Source: Nibribacter koreensis (lineage in GTDB: Bacteria; Bacteroidota; Bacteroidia; Cytophagales; Hymenobacteraceae). From it: 64,000 bases of DNA. The notes beneath the pieces were generated by a model. The model saw nothing but the letters and a program-made list of their open reading frames with translations. It had not been told where the DNA came from and did not search any database. Position numbers and translations under genes: made by a program. Positions 42,369 to 50,847 of the stretch are shown piece after piece (positions within the stretch are counted from its first letter, which is position 1; each line of letters starts with the position of its first letter). Location of the stretch: positions 1,488,001 to 1,552,000 of the forward strand of contig NZ_BAABGX010000002.1 in NCBI RefSeq assembly GCF_039541795.1, written 5' to 3'.

Positions 42369-42399
42369 CGGTTCAATTTTTTAAAATAAACGTAAGCTG

Positions 42400-42708
42400 A
42401 TGTACGCAATTGTTGAAATCGCTGGGGTCCAGACGAAAGTAGAGAGCGGTAAGTTCTTCTACTCAAACAAGCTTTCCGGCAATGAGGGTGACGCCGTAGA
42501 GTTCGCCAATGTTCTTTTGACTGACAATGATGGTAATGTATCTTTAGGCGCTCCGTTCTTGGACGGCGTGAAAGTGACTGGAACTATCCAGGGCCACTCT
42601 AAAGCTGACAAAGTAATCATCTTCAAGAAGAAAAGAAGAAAAGGCTACAAGAAGAAAAACGGTCACCGTCAGCAGTTCACCAAAGTGTTGATCAACACCA
42701 TTGGTTAA
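42400..42708 (+). CDS. rplU: 50S ribosomal protein L21
   Basis: 102 residues. Starts MYAIVEIAGVQTKVESGKFFYSN-like (typical L21 opening), then a basic loop VIIFKKKRRKGYKKKNGHRQQFTKV that contacts 23S rRNA. First gene of the L21-L27 operon; 73 bp before rpmA. Confidence 0.97.
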   Translation: MYAIVEIAGVQTKVESGKFFYSNKLSGNEGDAVEFANVLLTDNDGNVSLGAPFLDGVKVTGTIQGHSKADKVIIFKKKRRKGYKKKNGHRQQFTKVLINTIG

Positions 42709-42781
42709 TTGTCCGAAAGGGAAGTAAAATTATTGTAGAACCTATTCCCGGTGTATTTACCGGGGTTAACATAGACTAGAA

Positions 42782-43087
42782 ATGGCTCACAAAAAAGGTG
42801 TCGGTAGTTCTAATAACGGCCGCGAATCTCATTCCAAACGCCTAGGCGTTAAAATCTTCGGTGGCCAAGCCATCATTGCAGGTAACATCATCGTGCGTCA
42901 GCGCGGTACTGCTCACCACCCAGGCGCTAACGTAGGTATTGGCAAAGACCATACCTTGTTCGCTTTGACGGATGGTGTAGTTGCGTTCAGAAAAGGTGCT
43001 AAGAACCGTTCTTACGTATCTGTTCTTCCAAGAGAAGTAGAAGCTGCTAAAGTATCTACTACTCCTTCTGAAGAAGTTACTGCCTAA
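42782..43087 (+). CDS. rpmA: 50S ribosomal protein L27
   Basis: 101 residues. MAHKKGVGSSNNGRESHSKRLGVK is the N-terminal tail that reaches the peptidyl-transferase centre, followed by the L27 barrel (IIVRQRGTAHHPGANVGIGKDHTLFAL). There is no extra N-terminal leader of the Firmicutes type. Ends with an acidic Thr/Glu tail. A terminator follows. Confidence 0.97.
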   Translation: MAHKKGVGSSNNGRESHSKRLGVKIFGGQAIIAGNIIVRQRGTAHHPGANVGIGKDHTLFALTDGVVAFRKGAKNRSYVSVLPREVEAAKVSTTPSEEVTA

Positions 43088-43121
43088 GCAACCCCTAGCC
43101 GAAAGGTTAGATTTAGATTTC

Positions 43122-43158
43122 AAGAAAGCCACTCCTTAGGGGTTGGCTTTCTTCGTTT
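43122..43158 (+). terminator. Terminator of the rplU-rpmA operon
   Basis: AAGAAAGCCA pairs with TGGCTTTCTT, followed by CGTTT. Confidence 0.7.
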
Positions 43159-43167
43159 ACGGTATTT

Positions 43168-43205
43168 CATTTTTGGCCTGTTTTCTAGAAAACAGGCCAA
43201 AAACG
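43168..43205. repeat. 38-bp palindromic repeat, copy 23 (near-perfect palindrome)
   Basis: CATTTTTGGCCTGTTTTCTA / GAAAACAGGCCAAAAACG: almost every base pairs. Confidence 0.9.
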
Positions 43206-43557
43206 CTCCTTTGTTTCCACCGCCCTTCTGGGCGATGCAGGCATTGCAACGTCTCCAGCAGCAACCCGCCCGCCCTTGACCGAGGGCAAAGAGACTGGTC
43301 AATTTAAGTCTCTTTGCCCGAGGGAGAAAGTAATGGATTGTCAAGTGGCAGAAGCGTAAGCTTACGATGGAACAGACAGCTTCTCACGGTGCACCTTTCC
43401 GAGCCCCCGCCCTGTCCGAGCGGTCAGCGAGTTCGGGGGCTCTTGATTCTTTTGGTTACTTTTCTCATCAAGGAGAAAAGTGACAGACGCGGGCAGAAAG
43501 TAAGATAGAGGGAATTTGGGAGAGCGGCGTTGGTAGGTAGAGGCTTGGGCGGCAGTC

Positions 43558-43588
43558 TGAGTCGTTGGTGAGAACACCAACAACGGCG
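43558..43588 (-). repeat. Repeat B head, copy 3 (partial)
   Basis: On the minus strand CCGCCGTTGTTGGTGTT then CTCACCAACGAC, identical in layout to 5024 and 26725; the similarity fades within ~60 bp. Confidence 0.6.
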
Positions 43589-43648
43589 GATTAGGTTAAT
43601 GGCGTTGAGGCGAATTGACTCAGAACTCAGAATTCAGGACTAAAATGT

Positions 43649-43684
43649 CATCCCCCTACCCCCTTCAAAGGGGGACGAAGAAGC
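43649..43684 (+). repeat. Single arm of the MITE-like element
   Basis: TCATCCCCCTACCCCCTTC followed by AAAGGGGGACGAAGAAG, the same as the arm at 40553-40590. Confidence 0.65.
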
Positions 43685-43694
43685 TCCTAAAAAA

Positions 43695-44498
43695 TCAATG
43701 CAAACTAGGAAGCGCACCTTCACTATTAGTCGCCGGCGTCAAGGTATACAAGACCGGCTTACTAGGACTAGCATCCAACACCAAACTAGTCACCTGCAAA
43801 TTCAACAGATACCAACCATCTGCCACCGCATCAGGCACAAAAATCAACTCCGTGATAGTAGAAGCAATCCGGGTAGTCTCTGGATACTGCCAAAACGCAT
43901 GATGCGCCAACAAGGCACCACCGTCCTCTTCCCGGTCCACCGACGGTAAATCCAACAACAGGTGCTCCACGTCATTATCCGCTAAAAAGTGAGCCAATGC
44001 TGGTTCTATATAAGTAGGATTGGTGCCTGAATATTGAGCAGTACGCTTAGCATCCAAGTTGGGCAAGGTCCGCAACACTAAAGCCTCTGGTAAATTCTCT
44101 ACAGACAGTTGTGCAATCACATCAGAAGCCATCACCACTAAATCACCGTTCTCCTGTTGTTGCGGCGTAACAGACACCACCTGCGCTACAAATAGAAACC
44201 GAGATAAGCATTTATCCAAGGTGGCGGCGGGGTCTGGCGAGATATGGCCATAGCACTCGGTGTGGGTGCCGTTGCCGTGCGGGGTGAGGTGCACGCGCTG
44301 GTAATTGGTAGAGCCGCCCAAGGCCACACTGCCCACAAAACTGCCTACCACAATGGTGTCTACCTGCACCGGCTCGGCCCAAAAGCAGTTCACGTTGTCT
44401 GGCCCGGCTTGCAATGGCAAAGAGATATCTAGCGGTTGCAAAGGATTGAACTGATAGGCTTGACCTTGGTAGGTAATGGTGGCGGTAGCTGAAAGCAT
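43695..44498 (-). CDS. Cyclase-family (kynurenine-formamidase-like) hydrolase
   Basis: 267 residues. The metal-binding signature HGNGTHTECYGH (family HxGTHxDxPxH variant) is at ~74-85, and a second block DVEHLLLDLPSVDREEDGGALLAHHAFW carries the Asp/Glu/His residues usual near the second metal. The family hydrolyses formamides or lactone-like bonds; kynurenine formamidase is one member. Glu replaces the second Asp of the signature. No tryptophan-degradation genes are adjacent. Confidence 0.8.
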   Translation of the reverse strand: MLSATATITYQGQAYQFNPLQPLDISLPLQAGPDNVNCFWAEPVQVDTIVVGSFVGSVALGGSTNYQRVHLTPHGNGTHTECYGHISPDPAATLDKCLSRFLFVAQVVSVTPQQQENGDLVVMASDVIAQLSVENLPEALVLRTLPNLDAKRTAQYSGTNPTYIEPALAHFLADNDVEHLLLDLPSVDREEDGGALLAHHAFWQYPETTRIASTITELIFVPDAVADGWYLLNLQVTSLVLDASPSKPVLYTLTPATNSEGALPSLH

Positions 44499-44504
44499 GG
44501 CAGG

Positions 44505-44542
44505 CGTTTTTGGGCTGTTTTCGCTAAAATAGGCTAAAAACG
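44505..44542. repeat. 38-bp palindromic repeat, copy 24
   Basis: CGTTTTTGGGCTGTTTTCG / CTAAAATAGGCTAAAAACG, upstream of the cyclase start, next to the terminator of the following gene. Confidence 0.87.
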
Positions 44543-44544
44543 GA

Positions 44545-44577
44545 AAACCAGAAGCAGGAATTCTCTGCTTCTGGTTT
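44545..44577 (-). terminator. Terminator of the erythromycin-esterase-like gene
   Basis: AAACCAGAAGCAG pairs perfectly with CTGCTTCTGGTTT; loop of seven. Confidence 0.8.
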
Positions 44578-44596
44578 CAGTCTGCTCATAAGCTGC

Positions 44597-45895
44597 TTAA
44601 AGTTGCTTCAACTCTACCGGCGTAGTGGCACGTGAGTTGCGCACCAGGCAGATGTACTGGAAGACATCGGCTAGGCCGGTATTTTCCTGCTTGAAGGCGA
44701 TGCTCTGGTTAGGCATCAAGACTTTGAAGCTGGCCAGGCGGGCTGAGTTTTTGTAAGGCGTGCCGGGCGCATTGGTCTTGAACAGCGTCATGGAGTTTTC
44801 CTTGGTCACGGCGCGCAAATCCTTGATGCCGTTCACAAACACCAGCGGGCCGTCATTGTTGGTCATGGACGTATTCACGAAGCGCTGGCTTTTGTCTACA
44901 AAAGAAGGTAGGCCGGCCGTAGGCATCATGCTTTCGCTGTCCAGGGTGTACACGCCAATAGAAACGGCCTTGTTCTTAAACGGCGAATTGGCGTGTTGCA
45001 ACAGATAGGCGAACGGCGTGCCGCGCTCCACCTGCACCGGAATGGCGTGGAACATGCCCCACATGCCGTAGAACTTCTCGTTCTGCAGGCCTTTGCTCTG
45101 CACCAGCGTGTTCAGGTTCAGGTACATCACGCTGTCGCGCTTGGTTCTGTCTGTGTAATAAACAGCATTCTGCAAGGTGTGGCGCAACTCAAAAGTAAGG
45201 CTGGCGCTGTCTTTAGAGATAAGCTGTTTGGCCATTCTGGCAAGAGTACCGGTGTCTAAAGTATCGGTCATGGTAAGCAAGCGCAAGCTGTCTTGCAGAG
45301 GGTTCTGGCTTGTCGGAAGTGTGGCTACTAACTCCTTTAAATGACGGTGCAGGGTTTCTGGGTCTTGCACGCGGTCCACGCCCACAATGGAAATGCGTTG
45401 TGCTTCAGGCAAGGTCTGGTTGTAGGCGCGAATCTTCTTAATCTTATTCATGAAATCCTGGTTGCCCCACTGTGCGTTCAGACGGGCCCAGAACTGAAAC
45501 ACCACGTCCAGGTTCTTTTCGTCGCCGGTCAGTAAATACTGGTTCAGGTAATGGGCCTGGCTGTAATCTACCTCGGCTAGGTAATGGCGCATGTTCACCT
45601 TTTGGTTCAGGTGTTTCACCAAGGCAAAATCTAGTTCCTGCGGCTTGGCAGTGCCGTGCGCTTCGCCTAAAAAGAAGACCTGATTTTGGTAGAAGGCGCT
45701 GTCAAAAATAGAGAAGGCAGGGTCTTGCGCTGGCGTGATTTCTTCTTTGTATTTGGCCAGGTACGCTTGGTGCGGCGTGCTCTCTCCGCCCACGGCCACC
45801 AGCCTATAAGTGAAGTAGCCAACAGTGGCTAACAATACAAGAACAACAGGAGTCAAGACTACAAACAGGGCGATTCTTTTCAGTACTTTTTTCAT
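44597..45895 (-). CDS. Erythromycin-esterase-like protein, membrane-anchored
   Basis: 432 residues. An N-terminal TM helix (~8-30) leads to QVFFLGEAHGTAKPQELDFALVKHL, the EreA/ChaN-type GExH motif, then MRHYLAEVDYSQAH and a second catalytic-type segment NEKFYGMWGMFHAIP. The fold is that of erythromycin esterases, but most members have unknown substrates, so drug resistance should not be assumed. Extracytoplasmic domain predicted. Confidence 0.78.
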   Translation of the reverse strand: MKKVLKRIALFVVLTPVVLVLLATVGYFTYRLVAVGGESTPHQAYLAKYKEEITPAQDPAFSIFDSAFYQNQVFFLGEAHGTAKPQELDFALVKHLNQKVNMRHYLAEVDYSQAHYLNQYLLTGDEKNLDVVFQFWARLNAQWGNQDFMNKIKKIRAYNQTLPEAQRISIVGVDRVQDPETLHRHLKELVATLPTSQNPLQDSLRLLTMTDTLDTGTLARMAKQLISKDSASLTFELRHTLQNAVYYTDRTKRDSVMYLNLNTLVQSKGLQNEKFYGMWGMFHAIPVQVERGTPFAYLLQHANSPFKNKAVSIGVYTLDSESMMPTAGLPSFVDKSQRFVNTSMTNNDGPLVFVNGIKDLRAVTKENSMTLFKTNAPGTPYKNSARLASFKVLMPNQSIAFKQENTGLADVFQYICLVRNSRATTPVELKQL

Positions 45896-46026
45896 GACGA
45901 GGTTTGGTTAATCGTTTCGTCAAAAGTACGGGGCGGTAGAATGCGCCGCTGGGCAATGGGGCGAAAGGTGCCGTTTTTGGGGCTACAGGCACGTTTTGGG
46001 GCGAATGGTAAGGTCTTGCGGGGCGA

Positions 46027-46932
46027 TTAGCTGGCCACGAAGAACGATTTCACCACACTGCTGGACGCCCTGGCCACCGGCACCGTCTGCTCTGTCTGCG
46101 CGAAGTGAAGCTTGTACCCCTGCGCATTCCCCGACACGTTCTGCACCTGGTCCAAATTCACCAGATACGACCGGTGGCAACGCACTACTTCGGGCTGGGT
46201 GATTTGATTTTCTAGCCTACTCAGGCTACTGCGCAACAGGTGCTTTTGCAGGACATTGTTCTGGTGGTAAAAGACCGTGCAGTAATTGTCACTGGCCTCA
46301 ATGTATAGGAGACTGGCGGCTTCTAAGGTGAGGGTGTCTTTTTCGTTTTCGGCGATGAGGGTGATGCGAGTGTTATCTGGCGTTGGCTCTGTTGGCGTTT
46401 GAACCGAAGCGGCTGGATTTACTACCACCACAGGAGAGGTAACGGGTTCTTCGTTTCTGACCAGCGCAATGGGGCGGTATTTCTGCAGGAGGTACAGATA
46501 CATGATGAGCACAATGAGGATGGCTGGCACCAAGCCCATCATGAAGGCCACCAGAATCATGTAGCTGATCTGCGCCACAGAGAACGGCATGATGCCCATG
46601 GCCGCGCCGTATACCGTGCTCAGGAAACCACCCGTCACGAAATGCACCAGGTTCCAGACAATCTCCTTGCCCACGTTCCAACGGCTCTCATGAAAGAAAG
46701 TAGGTGCCATTCTTCTGAAGCCATAGAAATTGAGAAACACTGAGAACGCCGCCACCAATCCATATCCAGACAGCACTAAATTCTTGGTAGGCGAATGCCA
46801 GTTATAGGACCCGAACGGCTGAAACACCACCAGACAGAACGCAATCATGGCCCCAAACAGCAGGGAAAGCCCCAGCGTCTTGGACAGGTTCAGTTCACTT
46901 ACCGGAAAAGGCTGTTTGAAAAACGAAAGCAT
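46027..46932 (-). CDS. Four-TM membrane protein with LytTR DNA-binding domain
   Basis: 301 residues from ATG 46932. Four TM helices occupy ~22-155 (LGLSLLFGAMIAFCLVVFQPF, VLSGYGLVAAFSVFLNFY and two more), followed by a linker and a LytTR domain at ~205-300: LLYIEASDNYCTVFY, HLLRSSLSRLENQI, VRCHRSYLVNLDQV. A membrane-bound LytTR regulator could bind DNA directly from the membrane. No histidine kinase lies next to it. Confidence 0.87.
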   Translation of the reverse strand: MLSFFKQPFPVSELNLSKTLGLSLLFGAMIAFCLVVFQPFGSYNWHSPTKNLVLSGYGLVAAFSVFLNFYGFRRMAPTFFHESRWNVGKEIVWNLVHFVTGGFLSTVYGAAMGIMPFSVAQISYMILVAFMMGLVPAILIVLIMYLYLLQKYRPIALVRNEEPVTSPVVVVNPAASVQTPTEPTPDNTRITLIAENEKDTLTLEAASLLYIEASDNYCTVFYHQNNVLQKHLLRSSLSRLENQITQPEVVRCHRSYLVNLDQVQNVSGNAQGYKLHFAQTEQTVPVARASSSVVKSFFVAS

Positions 46933-46944
46933 GGGGCACACCAC

Positions 46945-47115
46945 TAAAGTTCAAGGCAATCTTGCGCAAAGGAAAGATACACAGATTTTGCCAAGCCGGG
47001 CAACATGCGTTGTTTTGAATTTCTGATTTAGTGGGTCAATAGATTGAGGACACTATTGCCCGCTGAGGTCGTTTTTGGGCTATTTCTTATAAAACAGGCT
47101 AAAAACGGATTGGCA
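46945..47115. other. Intergenic spacer
   Basis: Holds the 38-bp palindrome at 47070 and the promoter of the LytTR gene; nothing else seen. Confidence 0.4.
47070..47107. repeat. 38-bp palindromic repeat, copy 25
   Basis: CGTTTTTGGGCTATTTCTT / ATAAAACAGGCTAAAAACG, 8 bp past the pentapeptide gene stop. Confidence 0.84.
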
Positions 47116-47691
47116 CTATTGCTTAATGCTGATGTCATATTTGGCCAGCAGACCCAGTGCGCCTTGGGCAGAGAACTTGGCTTTCTTGATGCGGTTCACT
47201 TCGGGGTCTAGCGTGTAGTTGTAAGCTGTGTAAAAGTCTGCCTTCTCCAAATTGGTTCGCTGGAAGACAGTCCTCAACAAATCACAGTCGGCAAACTTGG
47301 CCTCAGTGAGGTCCGTGTCCGTGAAATTGGCTTCTTTGATGCTACAGCCGGTGAACCTGGTCTTCTTGAAATTCTTGCGGCCAAAAAACGCGTAGTCCAG
47401 GGTGCAGTTGGTGAATTCCACACTCAACAGAAAGTCGTGGCACCCGCTAAAGTCCACGCCCATGATTTTGCAGTGCGTGAACGTGACGTCCTGTAATTTG
47501 GCGCCGTTCAGTTTGATGTTGCTCAGGTTGCAGTGCTCAAACCGGCACTCCAGGAAACTATTATTAGAAAGGTCTGTGTTGGAGAAATCACAGTTCTTGA
47601 AGGTGCACCCGTCAAATTCCCTCCCCGAAATGGTCTGGTTGGTATAGTCAATGCCTTCAAACGTCTTGTTCTGGTGCAGAATGTCTTTCAT
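47116..47691 (-). CDS. Pentapeptide-repeat protein (Qnr/McbG-like)
   Basis: 191 residues made of A/C-[D/N]-[L/F]-X-X repeats: GREFDGCTFKNCDFSNTDLS, RFEHCNLSNIKLNGAKLQDV, FTDTDLTEAKFADCDLLRTV. A GLLAKYDI-type C-terminus is shared with Qnr-like proteins, which mimic B-form DNA and bind gyrase. A loop at ~95-105 (CHDFLLSVEFTNC) interrupts the coil as in Qnr. Fluoroquinolone protection is possible but not shown. Confidence 0.85.
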   Translation of the reverse strand: MKDILHQNKTFEGIDYTNQTISGREFDGCTFKNCDFSNTDLSNNSFLECRFEHCNLSNIKLNGAKLQDVTFTHCKIMGVDFSGCHDFLLSVEFTNCTLDYAFFGRKNFKKTRFTGCSIKEANFTDTDLTEAKFADCDLLRTVFQRTNLEKADFYTAYNYTLDPEVNRIKKAKFSAQGALGLLAKYDISIKQ

Positions 47692-47779
47692 AATGTAAAC
47701 TTCTGCAGAAGTTAGGAGAACATGAAGTTGTTTTTGGCCATTTTATTTGTTGATGGGTGAGAAATTTTCCCAATAAAAG

Positions 47780-47834
47780 CAAGTGCTCGTGCCCGGCCCA
47801 AATCACTTGAGATGTATGAGCCAGGCACGAACAC
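47780..47834. terminator. Long hairpin between two minus-strand genes
   Basis: AGTGCTCGTGCC pairs with GGCACGAACACT (one mismatch) around a ~30-base loop. Confidence 0.5.
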
Positions 47835-47884
47835 TCACCCAATAGAATGACACGCTAATGCTATGAACAATCCTGTATACTAGC

Positions 47885-48199
47885 TTACCTCTGAGGAACG
47901 CGCACTTTTGGCAAGTAGTCAGAGACAGGAGCCACCAAAGGCGCGAACATAACATGGCCAGCCAGATTGTCCAAGCGCGGGAAGTGAGAGATAGTAATGG
48001 TGTCTGATACAACGGAGGAGATGACCGCGCTTTCTAACGGTGGACTAACAGGTGTTGCGGGTTGGAGGGAGGAGATGAAATACAAACCACCCAAGAGAAT
48101 AAGCAATAGACAAGCCAAGCCGGCTAACAAAACAGAACTGGCTTTTCTTGGGCTACGGGGAGCGGAAGCAAGCGGATGGGTGTTGGTTGCAGTTTCCAT
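47885..48199 (-). CDS. Small single-TM protein, unknown
   Basis: 104 residues: a Ser/Pro/basic N-terminus, one TM helix (~22-44, SVLLAGLACLLLILLGGLYFI) and an extracytoplasmic tail with VSDTITISHFPRLDNLAGHVMF. The opposite-strand ORF over it is weaker. No family recognised. Confidence 0.55.
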   Translation of the reverse strand: METATNTHPLASAPRSPRKASSVLLAGLACLLLILLGGLYFISSLQPATPVSPPLESAVISSVVSDTITISHFPRLDNLAGHVMFAPLVAPVSDYLPKVRVPQR

Positions 48200-48260
48200 A
48201 AGTAGAAAAGGTTAGTTTCTCTTAAGATGCAACGGCCAACCCTTTTCCACACGCAGCCGG

Positions 48261-49172
48261 CTACATCAAGAAATAACCGTCGGGTTGGGCCGGTTCTGGT
48301 ACGTTGGGCTCGCCCAGCATCTGTTTAATGTTAATCTCAATGGTGCGGGCAATAGCGGTGACGGGCGTGTCTGTGGGTTTGTTCATGAATGGGTCCTGTA
48401 TGTGGCGGGCGGTCTTCTCCACCAAGAAGAACGTAGAGGCCACCGCCGTGAGCACCGGTATTTCATACACGCCAATGGCCTCTACCAGCGTGAACGACAG
48501 AATAACCAAGAAGAGGTAGATGAAGAAATGGATGAACATGCTGTACGTAGCCGGAAACACCGTGGTGTTAATGCGCTCTGCCTTGCCCATGGAGTCCACC
48601 AGCCGGGTAACGGTACCTGAAACCTGCGTTTGCTGCATCTGGTTGAGCGCTTGTTCCTGGTACAACCAGTTCACGTCTTGCATGTGCAACTCCAGCAAGG
48701 CCAGCGGTTTGTTCATCTTGTCTTGTAGGTGCGCCAGTTCTTGGGCTGGAATGAATTCCTCTAAATGCTCCAGTGGGTTTTGTTTGCGCAGACTCTGCCC
48801 CAGGCTGTAGCACCAGGCAATCTGCCGAAGTCCTATGCTCCTCACCACAGCCTGAATGTGTGGTTTTTGAGCGTCTGCCGAGGCGATGAACGCTTTCAGT
48901 TCTAGCATGAGCGCGCGGGAGTCGTTCACGATGGCGCCCCAGATGATGCGTGCCTCCCACCACCGTTCATAGGACTGGTTCAGGTTGAATGCCAATAGCA
49001 AGGAGATGCCCGTACCCAGCACAGACGCCAACCCAGAGGGTACCGGCGGCAGGGCATCAGTTAGGACCAGTTTTAGAATATGAAACGAGATGGAGAACAG
49101 CAGTACGCGCAACACATCTACCCGTATTTTCCGGAAGATGTACCTGAAGGGAATATTATGGGACAGCAGCAT
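48261..49172 (-). CDS. Bestrophin-family anion channel
   Basis: 303 residues, the length of bacterial bestrophins (YneE/UPF0187). Visible: the N-terminal HNIPFRYIFRKIRVDVLRVLLF, GTGISLLLAFNLNQSYERWWEARIIWGAIVNDSRAL (with the RWWEAR pore-helix signature) and the last TM region SFTLVEAIGVYEIPVLTAVAS. Homopentameric ion channel of the inner membrane; bacterial KpBest passes cations. Single gene. Confidence 0.92.
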   Translation of the reverse strand: MLLSHNIPFRYIFRKIRVDVLRVLLFSISFHILKLVLTDALPPVPSGLASVLGTGISLLLAFNLNQSYERWWEARIIWGAIVNDSRALMLELKAFIASADAQKPHIQAVVRSIGLRQIAWCYSLGQSLRKQNPLEHLEEFIPAQELAHLQDKMNKPLALLELHMQDVNWLYQEQALNQMQQTQVSGTVTRLVDSMGKAERINTTVFPATYSMFIHFFIYLFLVILSFTLVEAIGVYEIPVLTAVASTFFLVEKTARHIQDPFMNKPTDTPVTAIARTIEINIKQMLGEPNVPEPAQPDGYFLM

Positions 49173-49265
49173 AGTTCTATGAACATTAGAAAACGACTTA
49201 GTGGCCTAACCACCAAATAGCCGTCTTGTTCATACGCACGTGCCTTTCTCTGGATATGGTAAAGC

Positions 49266-49303
49266 CGTTTTTGACCTGATATCTCTAAAACAGGCTAAAA
49301 ACG
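49266..49303. repeat. 38-bp palindromic repeat, copy 26
   Basis: CGTTTTTGACCTGATATCT / CTAAAACAGGCTAAAAACG, 13 bp from the hydrolase stop. Confidence 0.8.
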
Positions 49304-49316
49304 GCATCTATCTTTT

Positions 49317-50441
49317 TTACTGAATGCTCTTCCACCATTGCTTCTGCGGCAAGGTGCCCGTAGGTTCCCAGCGCTGCCCAATGATGGGCGTGGCCATCTG
49401 GATGTTGAGTTGTTTGGCGGCTTTGCTCAGGCGCTTAATAGGCTCTTGCCAGGTGTGCAGGGCCAGGGAGAAAGCACCCCAATGCGTAGGCATCAGGACT
49501 TTGCCTTTCAGGTCTACGTGGGCCTGGGCGGTTTCCTCGGGCATCATGTGGATGTATTTCCAGGCCTCGTTGTACTGGCCGCACTCCAGCATGGTCACGT
49601 CAAAGGGCCCGTACTTCTCACCAATCTCTTTAAAGTGCGTGTCATACCCAGAGTCTCCCCCGAAGTACACCGAGTTGGCGACTGATTTCAACACCCAGGA
49701 GCACCAAAGCGTCTTGTCGCGGTCGCTTAGGCCTCGACCTGAGAAGTGGCGGGCTGGCGTGGCGGCCAAGGTGAGGCCTTCATAGGTAGCAGTTTCCCAC
49801 CAGTCCAGTTCGGTGATTTTCTCCGGCGCTACTCCCCATTTCACCAGATGCGCGGCCACGCCCAGCGGCACGAAGAAGTGTTTGGTCTTGCCTTTCAGTT
49901 TCTCAATGGTGCCGTGGTCCAGGTGGTCATAATGGTCATGCGACAACAACACGATGTCTAGCGCAGGCAGGTCCTCAATCTTGATGGGCAAGTCCTTGTT
50001 GAATCGTTTAGAACCAATGAAGGAAACCGGCGAGGCGCGCTGTCCCAGCATTGGGTCAGCGAAGATGCGTTTGCCACCAATCTCAATCATCACCGCCGAG
50101 TGCCCGAACCACGTTATCACCGGAGTCTGGCTGGGCGTTGCCGAAAAATCGCTTGGCTTCAAGTTGACCATAGGCAGAGGACCTTCGGGCGAGGAGCCAT
50201 CTACCCCCGTAAAGAACTTATAAAAGATTTTGACCTTGTCCAGCAACGGCGACTCGTCCATCATGGGCGTGTGCGATGCGTTCTGGAACTTGCCGGTTTT
50301 AAAGTTGGGGGACTTCTGGATTCTGTCCAGGCTCTGACCTTGGGCCGTGGCTCCAAACGTTGGCGCAAACGACACAAACAGACCGCCGCCCAAGGCAATG
50401 GCCCCAATAATGGAAAGCAAAATGAGCATAAATTTCTTCAT
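49317..50441 (-). CDS. NAPE-PLD-like MBL-fold hydrolase, membrane-anchored
   Basis: 374 residues from ATG 50441. One N-terminal TM helix (MKKFMLILLSIIGAIALGGG) precedes an MBL fold: ITWFGHSAVMIEIGGKRIFADPM, LLSHDHYDHLDHGTIEKL (HxHxDH), YFGGDSGYDTHFKEIG, LMPTHWGAFSLALH. The length and WFGHS/GDSGYD motifs point to the N-acyl-phosphatidylethanolamine phospholipase D / RomA group. Periplasmic domain likely. The lipid substrate is inferred from family only. Confidence 0.87.
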   Translation of the reverse strand: MKKFMLILLSIIGAIALGGGLFVSFAPTFGATAQGQSLDRIQKSPNFKTGKFQNASHTPMMDESPLLDKVKIFYKFFTGVDGSSPEGPLPMVNLKPSDFSATPSQTPVITWFGHSAVMIEIGGKRIFADPMLGQRASPVSFIGSKRFNKDLPIKIEDLPALDIVLLSHDHYDHLDHGTIEKLKGKTKHFFVPLGVAAHLVKWGVAPEKITELDWWETATYEGLTLAATPARHFSGRGLSDRDKTLWCSWVLKSVANSVYFGGDSGYDTHFKEIGEKYGPFDVTMLECGQYNEAWKYIHMMPEETAQAHVDLKGKVLMPTHWGAFSLALHTWQEPIKRLSKAAKQLNIQMATPIIGQRWEPTGTLPQKQWWKSIQ

Positions 50442-50524
50442 GGGATAGAGTCTCAAAGGTATAACCCCTGAGCGCATAAAATGATTAGCAGTATCCTGTT
50501 AGATACCAAGGTGAAAGAGGCTTC

Positions 50525-50562
50525 CGTTTTTGGCCTGTTTCCTGGAAAACACGCAAAAAACG
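50525..50562. repeat. 38-bp palindromic repeat, copy 27
   Basis: CGTTTTTGGCCTGTTTCCT / GGAAAACACGCAAAAAACG. Confidence 0.82.
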
Positions 50563-50611
50563 GGTCTTTCAATTTAAAGTCCTTTACGAGTTTCCAATAA
50601 CCTTTGCCAAA

Positions 50612-50794
50612 CGCGGATTCTCCCCTTGAGGGGAGCGTAGAGGGGTGTTTGTGTCTGCTGGTCTTGGCGTTGCCATTTACACCTTATATAGAAAAGGCTT
50701 TTTGAAAAATTATTATGGTGCACTTATCGGAAGCATAAGTCTTTACCCTCCATTGTAAACACCCCTCTGCGCTCCCCTCAAGGGGAGAATCTGC
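50612..50794. repeat. MITE-like element with 38-bp inverted arms
   Basis: Left arm 50612-50650 (GCGGATTCTCCCCTTGAGG, GGAGCGTAGAGGGGTGTTT) and inverted right arm 50757-50794 differ at about two positions and enclose ~106 bp of non-coding sequence. Confidence 0.75.
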
Positions 50795-50801
50795 GCTTTT
50801 T

Positions 50802-50839
50802 CATTTTCAGACTAATTCCCAGGAAGCAGGCCAAAAACG
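50802..50839. repeat. 38-bp palindromic repeat, copy 28
   Basis: CATTTTCAGACTAATTCCC / AGGAAGCAGGCCAAAAACG, degraded left arm, 8 bp from the hemW stop. Confidence 0.7.
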
Positions 50840-50847
50840 GCACATGC

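Larger units (their letters stand above)
43159..43694. other. Repeat-rich intergenic region
   Basis: About 535 bp. It has a very well conserved 38-bp palindrome, a GAGCCCCCG ... CGGGGGCTC hairpin (43400-43441), an AAGTAACC-type fragment, a head of repeat B (43558-43588) and a single MITE arm (43649). ORFs here are translations of these repeats. Confidence 0.6.

Noticed and set aside
43362..43583. 73-aa minus-strand ORF
   Set aside because: Covers hairpins and the repeat B head; no protein-like features.
44597..45895. Annotating the EreA-like protein as macrolide resistance
   Set aside because: Only the fold-level GExH motif is shared, and an N-terminal membrane anchor is atypical for Ere enzymes.
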